Positions 62,586 through 64,000 of a DNA stretch of 64,000 nucleotides are shown here, one piece after another. A program made the position numbers and the translations under genes. The notes under the pieces were generated by a model. It ran no database searches. It had not been told where the DNA came from and saw only the letters and a program-made list of their open reading frames with translations. Within the stretch, counting starts at the first letter, position 1, and every line of letters starts with the position of its first letter. The stretch is from Marinifilum sp. D737. GTDB taxonomy: Bacteria > Bacteroidota > Bacteroidia > Bacteroidales > Marinifilaceae. Where the stretch lies: NCBI RefSeq assembly GCF_026672275.1, contig NZ_JANQCD010000001.1:248001-312000 (forward strand). Direction: 5' to 3'.

Positions 62586-62691
62586 CCATGTTAAATAACA
62601 TGTAAACGGTGGTTTACTTGGTTTAATGAAATTCAACAGCAATAAACTAAAAAAACAAAAAAATTTAATCTGAGATTAAATTAAAACAGTC

Positions 62692-64000
62692 ATGAGTCAA
62701 AAGACAAAAGTCATTGAAAAGGAAGAAGTTGTAATTAGATTCTCTGGTGACTCCGGAGACGGTATGCAGCTTACAGGAACTCAATTTTCCGATACTTCCG
62801 CATTATTTGGGAACGATGTAGCTACTTTCCCGGATTACCCTGCAGAAATTAGGGCTCCGCAAGGAACAGTAGGAGGGGTATCAGGATTCCAATTGCACTT
62901 TGGGCATACAGAGGTGAATACACCTGGAGATTATGCTGACGTGTTGGTTGCAATGAACCCTGCAGCACTGAAAGCAAACTTGAAATGGGTAAAAGCTAGT
63001 GGAACGATCATCGTGAACGAGGATAGTTTTACTGAACGAAACCTTGAGAAAGCAGGTTACGATTCAGATCCGCTTCAAGATGATAAATTAGCGGATTACA
63101 ATCTGATTAAGGCTAGAGTCACTTCTTTAACTAAAGAGTGTTTGAAAGATTCAGGACTGGATCAGAAAAGTATTCTTCGAAGCAAAAACATGTTTGCTTT
63201 AGGTATGGTGTATTGGATGTTCGATCGTCCATTGGCGCATACCGAAGAATTTATTGAAGGCAAGTTTAAGAAGCACCCATTGGTGGTTGATGGTAACAAG
63301 AAAGTGTTACGTGCAGGTTACAACTTTGCAAAAACAATTGAAGCATTAGCTTACAATTACAGTGTAGCTCCTGCTAAAATTAAGAAAGGAACCTATCGTA
63401 ACATTACAGGTAACAAAGCAACAGCTTGGGGACTTATTGCAGCTGCCGAGAAAGCTGGATTACCACTATTCTGTGGATCATATCCAATTACTCCTGCAAC
63501 TGAAATTTTACAAGAATTAGCAGCTCGTAAAGATTTGGGTGTAAAAACATTCCAGGCCGAAGATGAGATTGCTGGTATTTGTACTGCAATTGGAGCTAGT
63601 TTCGCTGGTAATTTTGCGGTTACTACAACTTCAGGTCCAGGTTTGGCATTGAAGACAGAAGCTGCTGGGTTAGCGGTTATGACTGAGTTACCATTGGTAA
63701 TTGTAAACGTTCAGCGTGGAGGTCCTTCAACAGGTTTGCCAACCAAAACTGAGCAATCAGATTTGATGCAAGCGATTCACGGTAGAAGTGGTGAGTGTCC
63801 TATGCCTGTTATTGCAGCTAGTACACCATCAAACTGTTTCGAATATGCATACCGTGCAAGTAAAATTGCATTGGAGCACATGACACCAGTTATTCTTTTA
63901 ACGGATGGTTTCCTTGCAAATGGTGCAGAGCCATGGAGAATTCCAAAAATGGCAGATCTTTCACCAATTACAGTTCCTTTGGCAAAAGAAGGTGATGATT
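62692..64000 (+). CDS. korA: 2-oxoacid:ferredoxin oxidoreductase, fused gamma-alpha subunit (3' end beyond window)
   Basis: 436 residues visible. Residues about 13-190 are the gamma domain (VIRFSGDSGDGMQLTGTQFS, PDYPAEIRAPQGTVGGVSGF). From about 240 the alpha pyrimidine-binding domain follows (FCGSYPITPATEILQELA, AEDEIAGICTAIGASFAG, TTTSGPGLALKTEAAGLAVM, VNVQRGGPSTGLPTKTEQSD). The fused gamma-alpha form is typical of KorA-like 2-oxoglutarate ferredoxin oxidoreductases in Bacteroidota. The thiamine-diphosphate beta subunit would be expected downstream, outside the window. The 2-oxoglutarate specificity is inferred from family. Confidence 0.9.
   Translation, partial: MSQKTKVIEKEEVVIRFSGDSGDGMQLTGTQFSDTSALFGNDVATFPDYPAEIRAPQGTVGGVSGFQLHFGHTEVNTPGDYADVLVAMNPAALKANLKWVKASGTIIVNEDSFTERNLEKAGYDSDPLQDDKLADYNLIKARVTSLTKECLKDSGLDQKSILRSKNMFALGMVYWMFDRPLAHTEEFIEGKFKKHPLVVDGNKKVLRAGYNFAKTIEALAYNYSVAPAKIKKGTYRNITGNKATAWGLIAAAEKAGLPLFCGSYPITPATEILQELAARKDLGVKTFQAEDEIAGICTAIGASFAGNFAVTTTSGPGLALKTEAAGLAVMTELPLVIVNVQRGGPSTGLPTKTEQSDLMQAIHGRSGECPMPVIAASTPSNCFEYAYRASKIALEHMTPVILLTDGFLANGAEPWRIPKMADLSPITVPLAKEGDD

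Larger units (their letters stand above)
62236..62691 (+). other. Regulatory region before the korA-type gene
   Basis: 456 bp without a gene. After the susD3 terminator it contains the LacI-like palindrome (62513-62528), a promoter (62556-62585), and, just after the likely transcription start, two inverted repeats: CATGTTAAATAACATG (62587-62602) and GTAAAC-4-GTTTAC (62602-62617). Confidence 0.6.

Noticed and set aside
1-64000. CRISPR arrays, tRNA/rRNA genes, insertion sequences, prophage or defence islands
   Set aside because: No regularly spaced repeats, cloverleaf-like genes, transposase, integrase or phage structural motifs were found by reading both strands.

Overview
This looks like a chromosomal segment of an AT-rich marine-type Bacteroidota, most like the Marinifilaceae/Marinilabiliales. 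The reasons are the SusC/SusD pairs, the GldD/GldE gliding genes, the DUF6089, DUF4924 and DUF6261 families, a fused gamma-alpha 2-oxoacid:ferredoxin oxidoreductase, weak Shine-Dalgarno use, and Bacteroidota-type promoters with a TAnnTTTG -7 box. I see no tRNA, rRNA, CRISPR array, integrase, transposase or phage gene.

Left part (1-23 kb): an ECF sigma factor cut by the window edge, transketolase, a secreted vWA protein and a secreted transglutaminase-like protein; then ychF, a crcB-DUF190 pair, and a PafA-type phosphatase homologue that has lost most of its catalytic residues. A minus-strand cluster mutY-ssb-gldE-gldD-PPTase is followed by HU with a 30-residue basic protein, an RNase E/G, a DsbD-type reductase and a COG2509-type flavoprotein. 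A two-CW protein sits beside the decayed end of a histidine kinase, next to a fusion of a DNPH1-like nucleotide hydrolase with DUF4269.

Middle part (23-45.9 kb): housekeeping genes. On the minus strand are prs, rplY, pth, an S4 protein, DUF4924, an EamA transporter, lnt, an adhesin-like protein, engB, Dabb and manA. These are followed by udk, an exonuclease, pdxJ, a CBS-ACT protein and nadK. An envelope cluster then runs DUF6089-uppS-bamA-skp-skp-murI, linking lipid carrier synthesis, outer-membrane protein insertion, periplasmic chaperones and peptidoglycan precursor supply. A nested inverted-repeat element of about 270 bp lies between rplY and pth.

Right part (45.9-62.3 kb): three tandem susC-susD pairs in the same orientation. 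They have no glycoside hydrolase, surface glycan-binding protein or regulator next to them. All three share a leader architecture: a LacI/PurR-like 16-mer about 370 nt before the ATG, a promoter about 200 nt before it, G-rich elements at fixed offsets, and a nearly identical 92-bp block across the start codon and signal peptide. A DUF6261 remnant separates pairs 2 and 3. The window ends inside a korA-type gene, whose promoter region carries a similar LacI-like palindrome.

The most unusual items are the shared susC leader/operator system, the probable pseudophosphatase, the DNPH1-DUF4269 fusion, the two-CW/kinase remnant and the inverted-repeat element. All functional statements come from reading the sequence and from family knowledge; no database search was run.
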